A stretch of DNA of 64,000 bases from Pirellulales bacterium (GTDB lineage: Bacteria; Planctomycetota; Planctomycetia; Pirellulales; Thermoguttaceae): contig JAFGRD010000047.1 of assembly GCA_016935315.1 (NCBI GenBank), positions 82,362 to 146,361 on the forward strand, in the 5' to 3' direction. Both the position numbers and the translations under genes were made by a program. Shown here in pieces: positions 18,804 through 28,489 of the stretch; the stretch's first letter is position 1; each line of letters begins with the position of its first letter. The notes below the pieces were generated by a model that saw nothing but the letters and a program-made list of their open reading frames with translations, was not told where the DNA came from and ran no database searches.

Positions 18804-20732
18804 ATGAAAAGGGAGCATTTCACGACCAGCGCCTTGTTGACGGTCGCCTGCCTCTGGGTTGTCTGCGGTCTGCTGGCCGCCGGCCCGGGCATCGCCGTGG
18901 CGGCCGACTACTTGGGCCCGACCGTCGTGGTCGCGTCGCAGGACGGCAAGAGCCTGTTCGTCTGCAACACGGATGCCCAGCAGATCGCGGTTGTCGATCT
19001 GGCCGACAGCAAGGTGGTCCGATCGGTGGATGTGCCGGCCGAGCCGACGGGCATAGTGCTCAGTCCCGACGGCAAGACGCTCTACGTGACCTGCGCCGCT
19101 CCCGCGGGTGTCGTCTGCTCGGTAGACGTGGCATCGGGCAACGTGGGCGACCAGATTCCGGTAGGCCACGGGGCCGTCGGGCCCGCGGTCAGTCCGGACG
19201 GCAAGAGGCTCTACGTGTGCAACCGCTTCGACAACGATGTGTCGATGATCGACTTGGCGGACACGAAGATCATCCGCGTGCCGACCACGCGTGAGCCGAT
19301 CGCGGCGGTCGTGACACCCGACGGCAAGACGGTGTTTGTGATCAACCACCTGCCGCTGGACCCCTCGGACGGCTACGACGTGGCCGCGATGGTCACGGCG
19401 ATCGACACGGCGACCAGCGAGCCCACATCGATTCGGCTGGTCAACGGCAGCGGCAGCATGCGGGGGATCTGCGTTTCGCCCGACGGCAAGTACGTCTACG
19501 CCGTCCACGTCCTGGCCCGCTACCAGATGCCGACCACGCAGCTCGAGCGCGGCTGGATGAACACCAACGCGATGAGTATCATCGACGCCGAGAAGAAGGA
19601 GTTGATCAACGCGGTGTTGCTGGACGACGTCGATCTCGGCGCGGCCAATCCGTGGGGCGTGGCCTGCTCGGCCGACGGCAAGTCGATCTGCGTGACCCAC
19701 GCCGGCACGCACGAGTTGAGCGTCGTCGACGCGCCGGCCCTGTTGGAAAAGCTGGCGGCGATGCCTGCCGACAAGAACGCGGACAACCCGACGGACGACC
19801 GGGGAATCTACGCCTCGAGCACGGCCGCCGAAGTGCCCAACGACCTGGCGTTCCTGGTGGGCCTGCGGCGGCGCATCCGGCTGCAGACCCGCGATCCCTG
19901 GGGCTGGCCGACCGAAGAGGGCAAGAAGGTCAACGGTCCACGCGGCCTGGCCGTGGTGGGATCGAAGGCCTATATCGCCCTCTACTTCAGCGATTCGCTG
20001 GCCGTGGTGGATCTCGAGCCGAAGCTGGGCAACGTGGTAAGCACGCTGCCGCTGGGCCCCGAGCCCACGATCTCGATCGAGCGTCGCGGCGAGATGCTCT
20101 TCGGCGACGCGGCGCTCTGCTTCCAGCACTGGCAGAGCTGTGTAAGCTGCCATCCCGACGCCCGGGTCGACGCCCTGAACTGGGACCTGATGAACGACGG
20201 TCTGGGCAATCCGAAGAACGTCCGCAGCATGTTGCTGGCCCACCGGACGCCGCCGTCGATGTCTTCCGGCGTTCGGGCCACCGCGGAGGTCGCCGTCCGC
20301 AGCGGCATCGAACACATCCAGTTTGCCGTGCGACCGGAAGAGGAGGCCGTGGCCATCGATGAGTACCTCAAGTCGCTGAAGCCGGTCCCCAGTCCGCATC
20401 TGGTCAACGGCAAGCTCAGTGAAGCCGCCGAACGGGGCAAGAAGCTGTTCTTCGACGAGAAGATCAATTGCGTGAAGTGCCATCCCGCGCCGCTGTACGC
20501 CGATATGTTGATGCACGACGTCGGCAGCCGCGGGCAGTACGACCGCCGCGACACGTTCGACACGCCCACGCTGATCGAGTGCTGGCGGACGGCCCCCTAC
20601 ATGCACGACGGGCACTATACCACCTTGAAAGAGCTGCTGACCAGCGGCAAGCACGGCGCCAAGGGCACCGAGTTGGACAAGCTGACCGAGGAGCAGATCG
20701 ACGACCTGGTCGAGTTCGTGCTCTCGCTCTAG
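18804..20732 (+). CDS. YVTN beta-propeller fused to di-haem cytochrome c (peroxidase-like)
   Basis: Exported protein of 642 residues. The start at 18804 has GAGGAG upstream and a signal peptide (1-30, ending VAA). Residues ~35-400 are YVTN/NHL-type beta-propeller blades: VASQDGKSLFVCNTDAQQIA, VLSPDGKTLYVTC, AVSPDGKRLYVCN, VTPDGKTVFVIN. Residues ~420-640 are a cytochrome c peroxidase-like domain with two haem sites, CVSCH (446-450) and CVKCH (556-560), and the MHDVGSRGQYDRRDTFDTPT run typical of this family. The protein probably works in the periplasm as a redox enzyme; the electron partner is not encoded nearby. A rho-independent terminator follows. Confidence 0.88.
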   Translation: MKREHFTTSALLTVACLWVVCGLLAAGPGIAVAADYLGPTVVVASQDGKSLFVCNTDAQQIAVVDLADSKVVRSVDVPAEPTGIVLSPDGKTLYVTCAAPAGVVCSVDVASGNVGDQIPVGHGAVGPAVSPDGKRLYVCNRFDNDVSMIDLADTKIIRVPTTREPIAAVVTPDGKTVFVINHLPLDPSDGYDVAAMVTAIDTATSEPTSIRLVNGSGSMRGICVSPDGKYVYAVHVLARYQMPTTQLERGWMNTNAMSIIDAEKKELINAVLLDDVDLGAANPWGVACSADGKSICVTHAGTHELSVVDAPALLEKLAAMPADKNADNPTDDRGIYASSTAAEVPNDLAFLVGLRRRIRLQTRDPWGWPTEEGKKVNGPRGLAVVGSKAYIALYFSDSLAVVDLEPKLGNVVSTLPLGPEPTISIERRGEMLFGDAALCFQHWQSCVSCHPDARVDALNWDLMNDGLGNPKNVRSMLLAHRTPPSMSSGVRATAEVAVRSGIEHIQFAVRPEEEAVAIDEYLKSLKPVPSPHLVNGKLSEAAERGKKLFFDEKINCVKCHPAPLYADMLMHDVGSRGQYDRRDTFDTPTLIECWRTAPYMHDGHYTTLKELLTSGKHGAKGTELDKLTEEQIDDLVEFVLSL

Positions 20733-20758
20733 CCGAAGCCGACAACAAGCCAATCGCC

Positions 20759-20793
20759 AAGGCCCGTGGGTGAACCCGCCCGCGGGCCTTTTC
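20759..20793 (+). terminator. Rho-independent terminator after the cytochrome gene
   Basis: Stem AAGGCCCGTGGG (20759-20770) pairs with CCCGCGGGCCTT (20779-20790), with one G-U pair, an 8-base loop and then TTCG. The tail has few T bases. Confidence 0.75.
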
Positions 20794-21058
20794 GTTGTTG
20801 CCGGCTTCAGAAACCGAACTGGACACGCGCAGAATGGCCGGTCCGGAAAGAGCGTGCGAACATTTCGCCCCCTGCGGCGACTGCTGCGGACGCTACTGAT
20901 GTCTGCATTGCGAACGATCGAGACCGACCAACGGAGCCCGGAGCGATTCGGGCCGTGACGGGTCGACAGCCCCGACTGTGGCATCCGCCCGGCCGATCGG
21001 CTATCATGACCCTGGCTTTGTGATTTCCCCCAGTCCGCTTACCCGGAGGTGTCGTCCC
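20794..21058. other. Intergenic stretch before the six-hairpin glycosidase
   Basis: Nothing gene-like is seen. TATCAT at 21002-21007 is a possible -10 element without a good -35. The SD GGAGGT at 21045-21050 is the clearest signal. Confidence 0.5.
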
Positions 21059-21133
21059 ATGCCGCAGTCCGCCATGCCGCAGTCCGCCATGCCGCAGTCC
21101 GCCATGCCACAGTCCGCCATGCCACTCCGCTGG
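21059..21133 (+). repeat. Tandem 15-bp repeat over the start codon (4 copies plus a partial)
   Basis: ATGCCGCAGTCCGCC occurs three times exactly and once with one change (ATGCCACAGTCCGCC), followed by ATGCCACTCCGC. Every unit starts with an in-frame ATG and encodes M-P-Q-S-A. A change in unit number keeps the frame but alters the distance from the SD. Confidence 0.9.
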
Positions 21134-23737
21134 GTCCTGTCGCTGATGATCGTCGCCGCCGTGGCCCCACCGACCGGCGCCGAAGAACCCTTCGACTATT
21201 TCCGCAATTCGTACAGCGTGATCGGGCTGAAGGATTATCGCGACGGCACGCGGGTTACACCCGACAACCGCCTCGAACTGGCCGACAAAACGGCTGTTCG
21301 GCTGCGATTCGGCCGGCAGTTGGCGCCGCTGGGCCGCAAACAGACCAAGACGCTGATGGACGGCTGGATGCCGATCGTGCTGTTGCGGGCCGACGACGGG
21401 CCCGTGCGATACGAGTTCACGCTTTGGGCCACGCCGCTGCCGAACGTCAACGATTGGCAACAGGCCTTCGACTGGCCCACCGAGGGCGACAACTTCCTCA
21501 ACTGGATTGCGGTGAAGGTCATCAACACCGGCCGGCAACAGGCCGAGGCGAAGCTGAAGGTCGAGCAGACCGGGCCGTCCGTCGAAAGGATCGACGAGTT
21601 GCAGTGGTCGCTGGCTGCCGGCAAAACCGCCGAGGCCACGCTGCGGATTCCCTTCTCGCCGATCGAACCGGCTGTTCGTGCCGCGCTCGAGAAGGAAGAC
21701 CCCCAGACCTGGCTGACGCGGACCAGGGACTACTGGCAGGGCCTGATGGACCGGGCCGCCCGAATCGAGGTCCCCTGCCGCAAGGCGACCGAGGCCTTGC
21801 TGGCCGCCCACGTCTGCCAACTGATCGCCAACGACCACGGCGAGATGCACGCGGGCGAGGGTTTCTACGATGAGTTCTACATCCGCGACGCCGGCTACCA
21901 GGTGATGGAGCTGGAAGAGGCCGGGCTGAGCGACGCGGCGCGCAAGGCCATGGACGCCTACTTGGCCCATCAACGGCCCGACGGCCGGTTCGAATCGCAG
22001 AACCTGCAGTTCGACGCCAACGGCCAGGCACTCTGGGTCCTCTGGCAGTTCCACAAGATCACCGGCGACGAGGCGTGGCTGGCGAAGGTCTATCCGCAGA
22101 TGCGCCGCGCGGCCGATTGGATCGTCGAGGCCCGTCGCCAGGCGCCCGCCGACTCCCCTTTCGCCGGCGTGTTGCCCAACGGCATCGCCGACGGCGAGTA
22201 CCTTTGGGGCGGCAAGCACCACATTGTCGGCTACGATTTCTGGAACCTCCGCGGGCTGCTCTGCACGGCCGACGCCGCCCGGCTGCTGGGCAAGACCGGT
22301 GAGGCCGAAAAGCTGCTCGCGGAATGCGAGTCGTATCGCGTGGCCATCGACGCGGCCTGGAAGCGGACGGGGCTAAAACACTTTCCGCCAAGTTGGGAGA
22401 AGGTCGGCACCCACTGGGGAAACACGGAAACGCTCTGGCCCACCGCGATCTTCTCGCGCGACGATCCCCGCGTGGCCGCCACGATCGAGCACGCCCGGCG
22501 CGAGCACGGCGGCGGGTTCGTCGAGGGAACGATCCGCTGGTTGGGCCATGCCGACGCCATCCACCCGTACATGTCGGCCTATACGACCCTGGCCTCGCTC
22601 GAACGCGGGCGGCACGAACGGGTCGTCGAGGATTTCTACTGGTACCTGTTGCACTCGAGCGCCACGCACGCGTTTCCCGAAGGCATTTTCTACAAGCGGC
22701 GGTTCGCCTGGGGCAACACGATTCCCCATGCGACCGGGGCGTCGAACTACGCACTGATACTCCGCCACATGCTGCTGCACGAGTCGGGCGACGAGCTGCA
22801 TCTGCTGCCGGCCGTGCCCGACTGGTGGCTCGACGAGGGACAGGAAATCCGCCTCGAACGGATGCCGACGCATTTCGGCGAGATGAGCCTGATCGTGCGG
22901 GGCACGGCCGACGGGGTCCGTCTCCGGCTTGATCCACCCCGGCGCCGGCCGCCGAGGGCCATCTATCTCTCGCTGCCGCGATCGCGACCGCCGCTGGATC
23001 TGCCGCCCGGCGTCGAGTTGCTGGTCCGCCCGCGGCAGCCACGGCGATGGGACTTTCCCACCGTCGTGAGGCTCTACGGCGAAACGGCCAAGCCGCTGTT
23101 CCAACCGATCCCGGACCTGGTCCCGCTGCCGCTGGGCGAGCCGCTCCCGCCGCAGACGTGCCACACGCTCGATCTGACTGCCGTGGCCAATACGGACCCG
23201 TTCACGGCGCCGTTTGGAGTGAACAACCCCGGCCGATACGTTTTCACGGGTTTGAAGACGGGCGTGCAAACGGCCGCCGGCGTGCCGTTTCGGATCATCG
23301 ATCCGGCGACCAACGACGGCCGCGGGTTGCTGGTGCTCCACTCGCCCCAAGCCCCTCCGCAGCGCGACTGGCCGCGCGAGGTGGAAATCCCCGTCGGCCG
23401 CCAAGGCAAACGGCTGTTCCTGCTGGGCAACGTCCACGGCTGGGAGTCGCAGGACGCAGGCATCGGCCCATGGGGTGCCGTGGCCGAATACGTGATCCAC
23501 TACACCGACGGCGCCAAGCAGACCGTGCCGCTTGTCACCGGCCGCACGGCCGACGACTGGGCCATGCCGCCGGAGGCCGACGAAGGGGCCGTCGGTTTCG
23601 CCGGCGACCCGTGGCATCTGAACGTGCTCGGCGTGACGCTGCGCCCCGTGCCCATCGAGAAGATCCTCTTCCGCGATCTCGGCACGCCGGCGGCCCCCGT
23701 GCTGGCAGCGGCGACACTGGAGGTGGGATCGCCCTGA
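21059..23737 (+). CDS. Exported six-hairpin (alpha/alpha barrel) glycosidase-like protein
   Basis: Protein of 892 residues. The start at 21059 lies 8 bases after GGAGGT. The signal peptide is preceded by four copies of M-P-Q-S-A. Residues ~200-640 look like a six-hairpin (alpha/alpha)6 glycosidase: FYDEFYIRDAGYQVMELE, AHQRPDGRFESQN, DFWNLRGLLCTADAARLLG, HWGNTETLWPTAIF, and YALILRHMLLHESGDELHLL followed by a beta-sandwich tail as in alpha-L-rhamnosidase and GH94-like enzymes. Candidate catalytic acids include Asp/Glu in FYDEFYIRD and in EGTIRWLGHAD. Substrate specificity cannot be named. It stands alone between the cytochrome gene and the convergent fusion gene. Confidence 0.78.
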   Translation: MPQSAMPQSAMPQSAMPQSAMPLRWVLSLMIVAAVAPPTGAEEPFDYFRNSYSVIGLKDYRDGTRVTPDNRLELADKTAVRLRFGRQLAPLGRKQTKTLMDGWMPIVLLRADDGPVRYEFTLWATPLPNVNDWQQAFDWPTEGDNFLNWIAVKVINTGRQQAEAKLKVEQTGPSVERIDELQWSLAAGKTAEATLRIPFSPIEPAVRAALEKEDPQTWLTRTRDYWQGLMDRAARIEVPCRKATEALLAAHVCQLIANDHGEMHAGEGFYDEFYIRDAGYQVMELEEAGLSDAARKAMDAYLAHQRPDGRFESQNLQFDANGQALWVLWQFHKITGDEAWLAKVYPQMRRAADWIVEARRQAPADSPFAGVLPNGIADGEYLWGGKHHIVGYDFWNLRGLLCTADAARLLGKTGEAEKLLAECESYRVAIDAAWKRTGLKHFPPSWEKVGTHWGNTETLWPTAIFSRDDPRVAATIEHARREHGGGFVEGTIRWLGHADAIHPYMSAYTTLASLERGRHERVVEDFYWYLLHSSATHAFPEGIFYKRRFAWGNTIPHATGASNYALILRHMLLHESGDELHLLPAVPDWWLDEGQEIRLERMPTHFGEMSLIVRGTADGVRLRLDPPRRRPPRAIYLSLPRSRPPLDLPPGVELLVRPRQPRRWDFPTVVRLYGETAKPLFQPIPDLVPLPLGEPLPPQTCHTLDLTAVANTDPFTAPFGVNNPGRYVFTGLKTGVQTAAGVPFRIIDPATNDGRGLLVLHSPQAPPQRDWPREVEIPVGRQGKRLFLLGNVHGWESQDAGIGPWGAVAEYVIHYTDGAKQTVPLVTGRTADDWAMPPEADEGAVGFAGDPWHLNVLGVTLRPVPIEKILFRDLGTPAAPVLAAATLEVGSP

Positions 23738-23785
23738 GCACTCGCCTATGCCGGACGTGAGGGACGCGCGGCGGCGCGAGGATGC

Positions 23786-26734
23786 TCAGTGCCTCGCCAC
23801 GATCTGCTCACGATGGGCCTGGTATTGCGGATTCTCCGGAGCAAGACGCACCGCTTCGTCGATGTGGGTCCGTGCGAGCCGGGGATTCCCCTGCCGCCAG
23901 TGAATGCCGGCTAGCCGGTCGTGGGCGTCGGCCGAGTCGGGCCAGAACTCCAGGCACTGTTGCAGAACGCGCACCGCGTCGTCGGTTTCTCCCAAGCGGA
24001 AGCGTATCTCGCCCAGCCGCACGAAGACCGTCGGCATCGGCGGGGGCCGCACCGCGACCAGTTGTTCGTAGAGATGACCGGCCTCGCGCTGGTGCGAAGC
24101 CATCAACAGCCGGTCGGCCAGCCGCAGGGCAAGCACGTGGTTGGAGGGCCGGGCCGCCAGCGCCGCGCGGAAGTCCCGAATCTCGCGCCGCAGCTCCGCC
24201 TCGCAGGTCTCGACGTGGACCTCGCCCGGATTGACGCTGCGGGCCAGCTCGAGCTGGCGTTCCCGCTGCCCCGCGTCGCCCATCAACTGAGCCAACTGCG
24301 CCTGGAAGACATGGGTAGTCGCCTCGAAGCGGCGCATCAATTCCGCCCGGTCGCTCCGCGGATCTTGAAAGCCGTCCACGCACGGCGCGATGGGCGCGCG
24401 GCCCCTCAGGAGCATGCCCAGCACATAGGGCAAAGCCCCGTCCTCTGAAACGGGATTGGCGCAACTGAATTCCAGGCGGGGACGATCGTCGCTGTTGACC
24501 GGGCTGTCCTGGACGAGCCGTCGAATCGCGGCCTCATCGCACATGTGACAATCGAGCAGATCAAACGCGTCTTCCACGGCGATCGCCGCCAGATCGGCCG
24601 CGACCTCGGGACGGCGCATGACGGCGTCCAGGCGGGCGAAATCGATCCGCAGCGGCTCGAGGCTTCCCAAAATCAGACCGTGCTTGTTCAGGCAGTTACT
24701 GGCCACCCAAAACGACGTGTGGGGAAAGACCTCCTGGAAGCTCCTGAGGATCATCCGCAACTCGGCGGGTCGCAGGTCCAGCGGCACCCAACACGAGAAG
24801 AGCCCTCCCTCGGCCAGCCGGCGGCGGCAGTGGCGGAAGTGGTCGATCGTGTACAGCGCCGAACTGCCGCTGGTGCCCGGATAGACCGAGTCGTTCATCA
24901 CCACGTCGAATTTCTTTGCCGAGAGCCGGGCGAAGTTCTTGCCGTCCATGATGATTCGCCGCACCCGCGGATCGCGGTGGGAGCCGCGGTTGAGCTCCCG
25001 GAAGTAGTCTCCGGCGTCGAACACGACCGGGCAGATCTCCACCACGGTGTAGTCCTGGACGCCAAACTCGATTCCCACCCGCGTCGTCTCACCGCTGCCA
25101 AAGCCGATCTGCACCACCCGCTTCGGATCGGAGTGCAGACAGAGCGGGATATACCCCTGGAGCTTCTGCGTGGTTCGCAGCATGAAATCATTGCCGGCCA
25201 CCGTGACGCCGGAGACGGAGAGGATGCGTTCCTCGTTGGGCATGTCGTGAACGACGACCGTGCCGGTGGGGTGTTCCCGCAGCAACACGATCTCGCTCGG
25301 CGAGTTGTAGGCGTTGATCGTGCGGTGGAAGACGTCGGAGGGTGTCAGCAGAAAGGCCGCCACGGCCAGGGCGGCGGCGGGCAAGGCGAGACCGCTCCGC
25401 GCCGCCAGCGACGGCCCCCCCGCCTGCCACACCAGTGCAACGCCCACCGCCAGGTTCAGGGCCACCACGGTCAGCAGGCTCTGATGGGTCCCCAGCAGCG
25501 GCAGCAGCACGAAACCGGCGGCGAAAGACCCCAGCACGCAGCCGATCGTGTTGGCGGCGTAGACCTGCCCGACCCGTCGTCCCACCGGAACCTTGCCCGA
25601 CAGACAACAGGCGGTCACGATTGGGAACGCCGCTCCCATCAGCAGCGTCGGCGCCAGGAGCACGACCGCCGCGTCGGCGAAGTGCGCCAGCACGGCCTGC
25701 CATCGGCCGCTCCAGCCGAAACGCTGCAGCAGGTGATAGTCGATCCATTCGAGTTGTGCCAGCAGGGGCACCGATCCGAGGATGCTCAGCCCCACCAGCA
25801 GCTCGATGACGCCGAACCACAGCAGGGGCCGGCGCAATCGCGGAACGAAAAACCGGGCCGAAACGAAGCTGCCTACGGCGATCCCTGCCAAGAACACCGT
25901 CAACATGGCCGCGAACGAGTAGACCGAGGTCAACAGCACGAAGATGAGCACCCGCGTCCATAGCACCTCACAGGCCAGCGAGCAGAACCCGGTCACGGCA
26001 AAGGCCACCATCACGCAGCGGAACGCGGCGTCGCTCAACGGCTGGTTGTGCGAGGCCTCGGCCACGGTAGGCGGGGGCCCCGCCACGGGCTCCTCGATTG
26101 TTTCCCGGCGTCGGCCCAGCCCCATGGCCAAGAGCCCCACGAGCAAGGCCGTGCTGCCCGCCGCGATCAAGCTGCCGCGGACTCCCAGCCACTCCAGCAG
26201 CACGAAGCCCGCCAGAAAGCATCCGGCCACGGCGCCGATCGTATTGGCCCCGTACAGGTATCCGACCGCCTGGCCGGGCTCACGGTGCTCGGTGCCCAGA
26301 TATCGCCCCAGTACGGGCAGCGTGCCACCCATCAGGAAGGTGGGCGGCAGCAACATCAACAGCGAAAGGAGGAAACGGACGGCGCCAAACGCGGCGAATC
26401 CGGGCTGGAACGTGCGATAGTGCCAGGCGTACACGGCGCAGGCCGCCGCTGCCAGCAGCGGGAAGACCAGGGCATAGAGGCCCACGCCGACTTCCAGCGC
26501 CCCGTATAGCGCCAACGGTCGCCGGCTGCGGTCGGCCACGCGGCCCAGCACCGCGGCGCCCAACGCCAGTCCCAGCATATACGCGGTCAAGACCGTGCTG
26601 GCCGCGTAAACCGTGTTGCCGAAGACGGTGCCCAGGATGCGAGTCCAGACGACCTCCAGCACCAGCCCGGTCGTCCCCGATGCCAGGAAAAACAACAGGA
26701 CCACGGCGCTGAATCGGCGTCGGTGCCTGTTCAT
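23786..26734 (-). CDS. MFS-type membrane domain fused to spermidine synthase-like domain and TPRs
   Basis: Protein of 982 residues. The start at 26734 has GGGGAGGTGAAG directly upstream and leads into helix 1 (FSAVVLLFFLASGTTGLVLEV); the frame is open to 27232 but that part overlaps the CRTAC1 gene. Residues 1-~480 hold about 14 hydrophobic helices with SGTTGLVLEVVWTR and a repeat of that pattern, CSLACEVLWTRVL, so the half-domains are homologous. Residues ~530-760 resemble a polyamine aminopropyltransferase: VVQIGFGSGETTRVG, VVEICPVVFDAGDYF and DVVMNDSVYPGTSGSSALYT. Residues ~860-975 are TPRs. Such fusions are frequent next to CRTAC1 genes; the product is unknown. It is the third gene of the operon, 56 bp after CRTAC1. 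Confidence 0.85.
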   Translation of the reverse strand: MNRHRRRFSAVVLLFFLASGTTGLVLEVVWTRILGTVFGNTVYAASTVLTAYMLGLALGAAVLGRVADRSRRPLALYGALEVGVGLYALVFPLLAAAACAVYAWHYRTFQPGFAAFGAVRFLLSLLMLLPPTFLMGGTLPVLGRYLGTEHREPGQAVGYLYGANTIGAVAGCFLAGFVLLEWLGVRGSLIAAGSTALLVGLLAMGLGRRRETIEEPVAGPPPTVAEASHNQPLSDAAFRCVMVAFAVTGFCSLACEVLWTRVLIFVLLTSVYSFAAMLTVFLAGIAVGSFVSARFFVPRLRRPLLWFGVIELLVGLSILGSVPLLAQLEWIDYHLLQRFGWSGRWQAVLAHFADAAVVLLAPTLLMGAAFPIVTACCLSGKVPVGRRVGQVYAANTIGCVLGSFAAGFVLLPLLGTHQSLLTVVALNLAVGVALVWQAGGPSLAARSGLALPAAALAVAAFLLTPSDVFHRTINAYNSPSEIVLLREHPTGTVVVHDMPNEERILSVSGVTVAGNDFMLRTTQKLQGYIPLCLHSDPKRVVQIGFGSGETTRVGIEFGVQDYTVVEICPVVFDAGDYFRELNRGSHRDPRVRRIIMDGKNFARLSAKKFDVVMNDSVYPGTSGSSALYTIDHFRHCRRRLAEGGLFSCWVPLDLRPAELRMILRSFQEVFPHTSFWVASNCLNKHGLILGSLEPLRIDFARLDAVMRRPEVAADLAAIAVEDAFDLLDCHMCDEAAIRRLVQDSPVNSDDRPRLEFSCANPVSEDGALPYVLGMLLRGRAPIAPCVDGFQDPRSDRAELMRRFEATTHVFQAQLAQLMGDAGQRERQLELARSVNPGEVHVETCEAELRREIRDFRAALAARPSNHVLALRLADRLLMASHQREAGHLYEQLVAVRPPPMPTVFVRLGEIRFRLGETDDAVRVLQQCLEFWPDSADAHDRLAGIHWRQGNPRLARTHIDEAVRLAPENPQYQAHREQIVARH

Positions 26735-26790
26735 CTTCACCTCCCCGGTCGGTGCTGGTTCTGATGCATTCCACCCTCCCGAACGCCTCG

Positions 26791-28488
26791 TCATCGTGCC
26801 GGCGACCCACGTAGCGACGCCGGGTTGCTGCCTTCGGCGATCGTGATGACCCGGTCGACGGGCGCGTTCTCCACGACGTCTACTCCGCCGCCGATCCAGC
26901 GGACCTCGATGCGGTCGATTCGCGTACGAAGGCCCAGGCCGAAGTGCAGCCGCGTTCCGTAATGGCTCTGGTAGCCGTGGCCGCTGTGGACTTCGTCGAC
27001 CTGGGTCCGATCGCCGGCAACCACCTTCACGCGGGCGCCCACGCCGTCGCGGTTGGACTTCACGCCCCGGAGGCGGATCTGGATCCAATGGTTCGACCGC
27101 GGCGAGTCGTTGCGCAGAACCGTGGGCTCTCGCCGCGAGTTGAGAATCACAACATCGAGGTCGCCGTCGTCGTCCAGGTCGTCGAAACCTACCCCCCGGC
27201 TGCTCAGTTGCACCTGCAACCCGTCGCCACACTGGTCCGAGACGTTGATGAACCGGCCGTCACCGGTGTTCATCAGCACGACGTTTCGCACCAGATAGGC
27301 GGTGGTGTCGTCAAACAGCTCGACGTTGTCCTGCAGGTGGCCGCAGGCGACGAACAGATCGCGGTCGCCGTCGTTGTCGAGGTCGATCAGCCCCGGTCCC
27401 CAGGTGACGTAGGGGAAGGTCCCCGCCCCGGCGTTGGTTTTCAAGGTCACGTCTTCGAGCACGCCGCCGCCCAGGTTGCGGTAGAGGGTGGCCAGCTCTC
27501 GGGCGTAGCAGGTCTGGTAGAAATCGAGCCGGCCATCGTTGTCGTAATCGCCGCAGGCGACGCCCATGCTGCCGTGCTCGTCGCCGTGCAGGTCGTATGC
27601 AAAGCCGGCCGTCAGCCCGACCTCCTCGAAGTGGCCGTGGCCGTCGTTCTGGAACAGGAAGTTGCCGGCCACGTCGTTGGCCACGAAGATGTCGGTATCG
27701 CCGTCGTCGTCGTAGTCGGCGCAGACACCTCCCATGCCCCATCCCTCGTGTTCGCCGATGCCCGACTGGCCGCTGACGTCCGTAAAGGTGCCGTCGCCGT
27801 TGTTGCGAAACAGGTTGTTCGGCACGGGCGGGTGGTCCATGGGGCCGGGATACTTGGGAATGCCCCGGGAGGTCCGGGCGACGTGATTCTCGTAGGTGAA
27901 CAGCAGATAGTTGGCGCAGAACAGATCGAGATCGCCGTCGCCGTCGATGTCGAGGAACGACGTTGTGGCGCCGACCTCGTTGCCGTTGGCCACGCCTGCC
28001 TGCCGGCTGACGTCGGTGAACGTGCCGTCGCCGTTGTTGCGGTAGAGCACGTTGGGGCCGTAGTTGTTGATGTAGAGATCTTGATCGCCGTCGTTGTCGT
28101 AGTCGGCCGCCGCCACGCCCAGTCCGAAACCCGTGTCGCCCACGCCGGCCTGGTCGGTCACGTCGGTGAACTTCCACGCGCCGTCGTTTCGGTACAGCGT
28201 ATTCTTCGGCGGCGCGGCGACCTGGGTTCCCCGCAAGGGCGCCCCATTGAGGAAGTAGACGTCCACGTCGCCGTCGCCGTCGTAGTCGAACAGGGCCAGA
28301 CCGGACGTGACCGACTCGACGATGTATCGCCGGCCGCTGCCGCCGTCGGTGTGCCGGAAGCCGATGCCCGCCTGTGTGGTGACGTCGTGAAGCTGGATCA
28401 GGCACTGCGCGCGTGCCCCGCAAGGCACCAGCCCCCAGAGAGCGCCCACGACGGCGCACCACGACGCAACCCGGCTTGGAACCGCCAC
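26791..28488 (-). CDS. CRTAC1-like FG-GAP/VCBS repeat protein with ASPIC/UnbV domain
   Basis: Exported protein of 565 residues. The start is taken as GTG at 28488: GGAGG lies 8 bases upstream within the end of the TPR gene, and the product opens with a signal peptide (VASWCAVVGALWGLVPCGARA). The body is a seven-bladed propeller of FG-GAP repeats with calcium-binding loops such as DYDGDGDVDVYFLNG, DYDNDGDQDLYINN and DIDGDGDLDLFCAN, each followed by NNGDGTFTDVS. The C-terminus (~480-560) is the ASPIC/UnbV domain (GVGARVKVVAGDRTQ.VHSGHGYQS). It probably acts in the periplasm or outside. Stop and start of the TPR and CRTAC1 genes are one base apart, so translation is likely coupled. Confidence 0.9.
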   Translation of the reverse strand: MAVPSRVASWCAVVGALWGLVPCGARAQCLIQLHDVTTQAGIGFRHTDGGSGRRYIVESVTSGLALFDYDGDGDVDVYFLNGAPLRGTQVAAPPKNTLYRNDGAWKFTDVTDQAGVGDTGFGLGVAAADYDNDGDQDLYINNYGPNVLYRNNGDGTFTDVSRQAGVANGNEVGATTSFLDIDGDGDLDLFCANYLLFTYENHVARTSRGIPKYPGPMDHPPVPNNLFRNNGDGTFTDVSGQSGIGEHEGWGMGGVCADYDDDGDTDIFVANDVAGNFLFQNDGHGHFEEVGLTAGFAYDLHGDEHGSMGVACGDYDNDGRLDFYQTCYARELATLYRNLGGGVLEDVTLKTNAGAGTFPYVTWGPGLIDLDNDGDRDLFVACGHLQDNVELFDDTTAYLVRNVVLMNTGDGRFINVSDQCGDGLQVQLSSRGVGFDDLDDDGDLDVVILNSRREPTVLRNDSPRSNHWIQIRLRGVKSNRDGVGARVKVVAGDRTQVDEVHSGHGYQSHYGTRLHFGLGLRTRIDRIEVRWIGGGVDVVENAPVDRVITIAEGSNPASLRGSPAR

Positions 28489-28489
28489 G

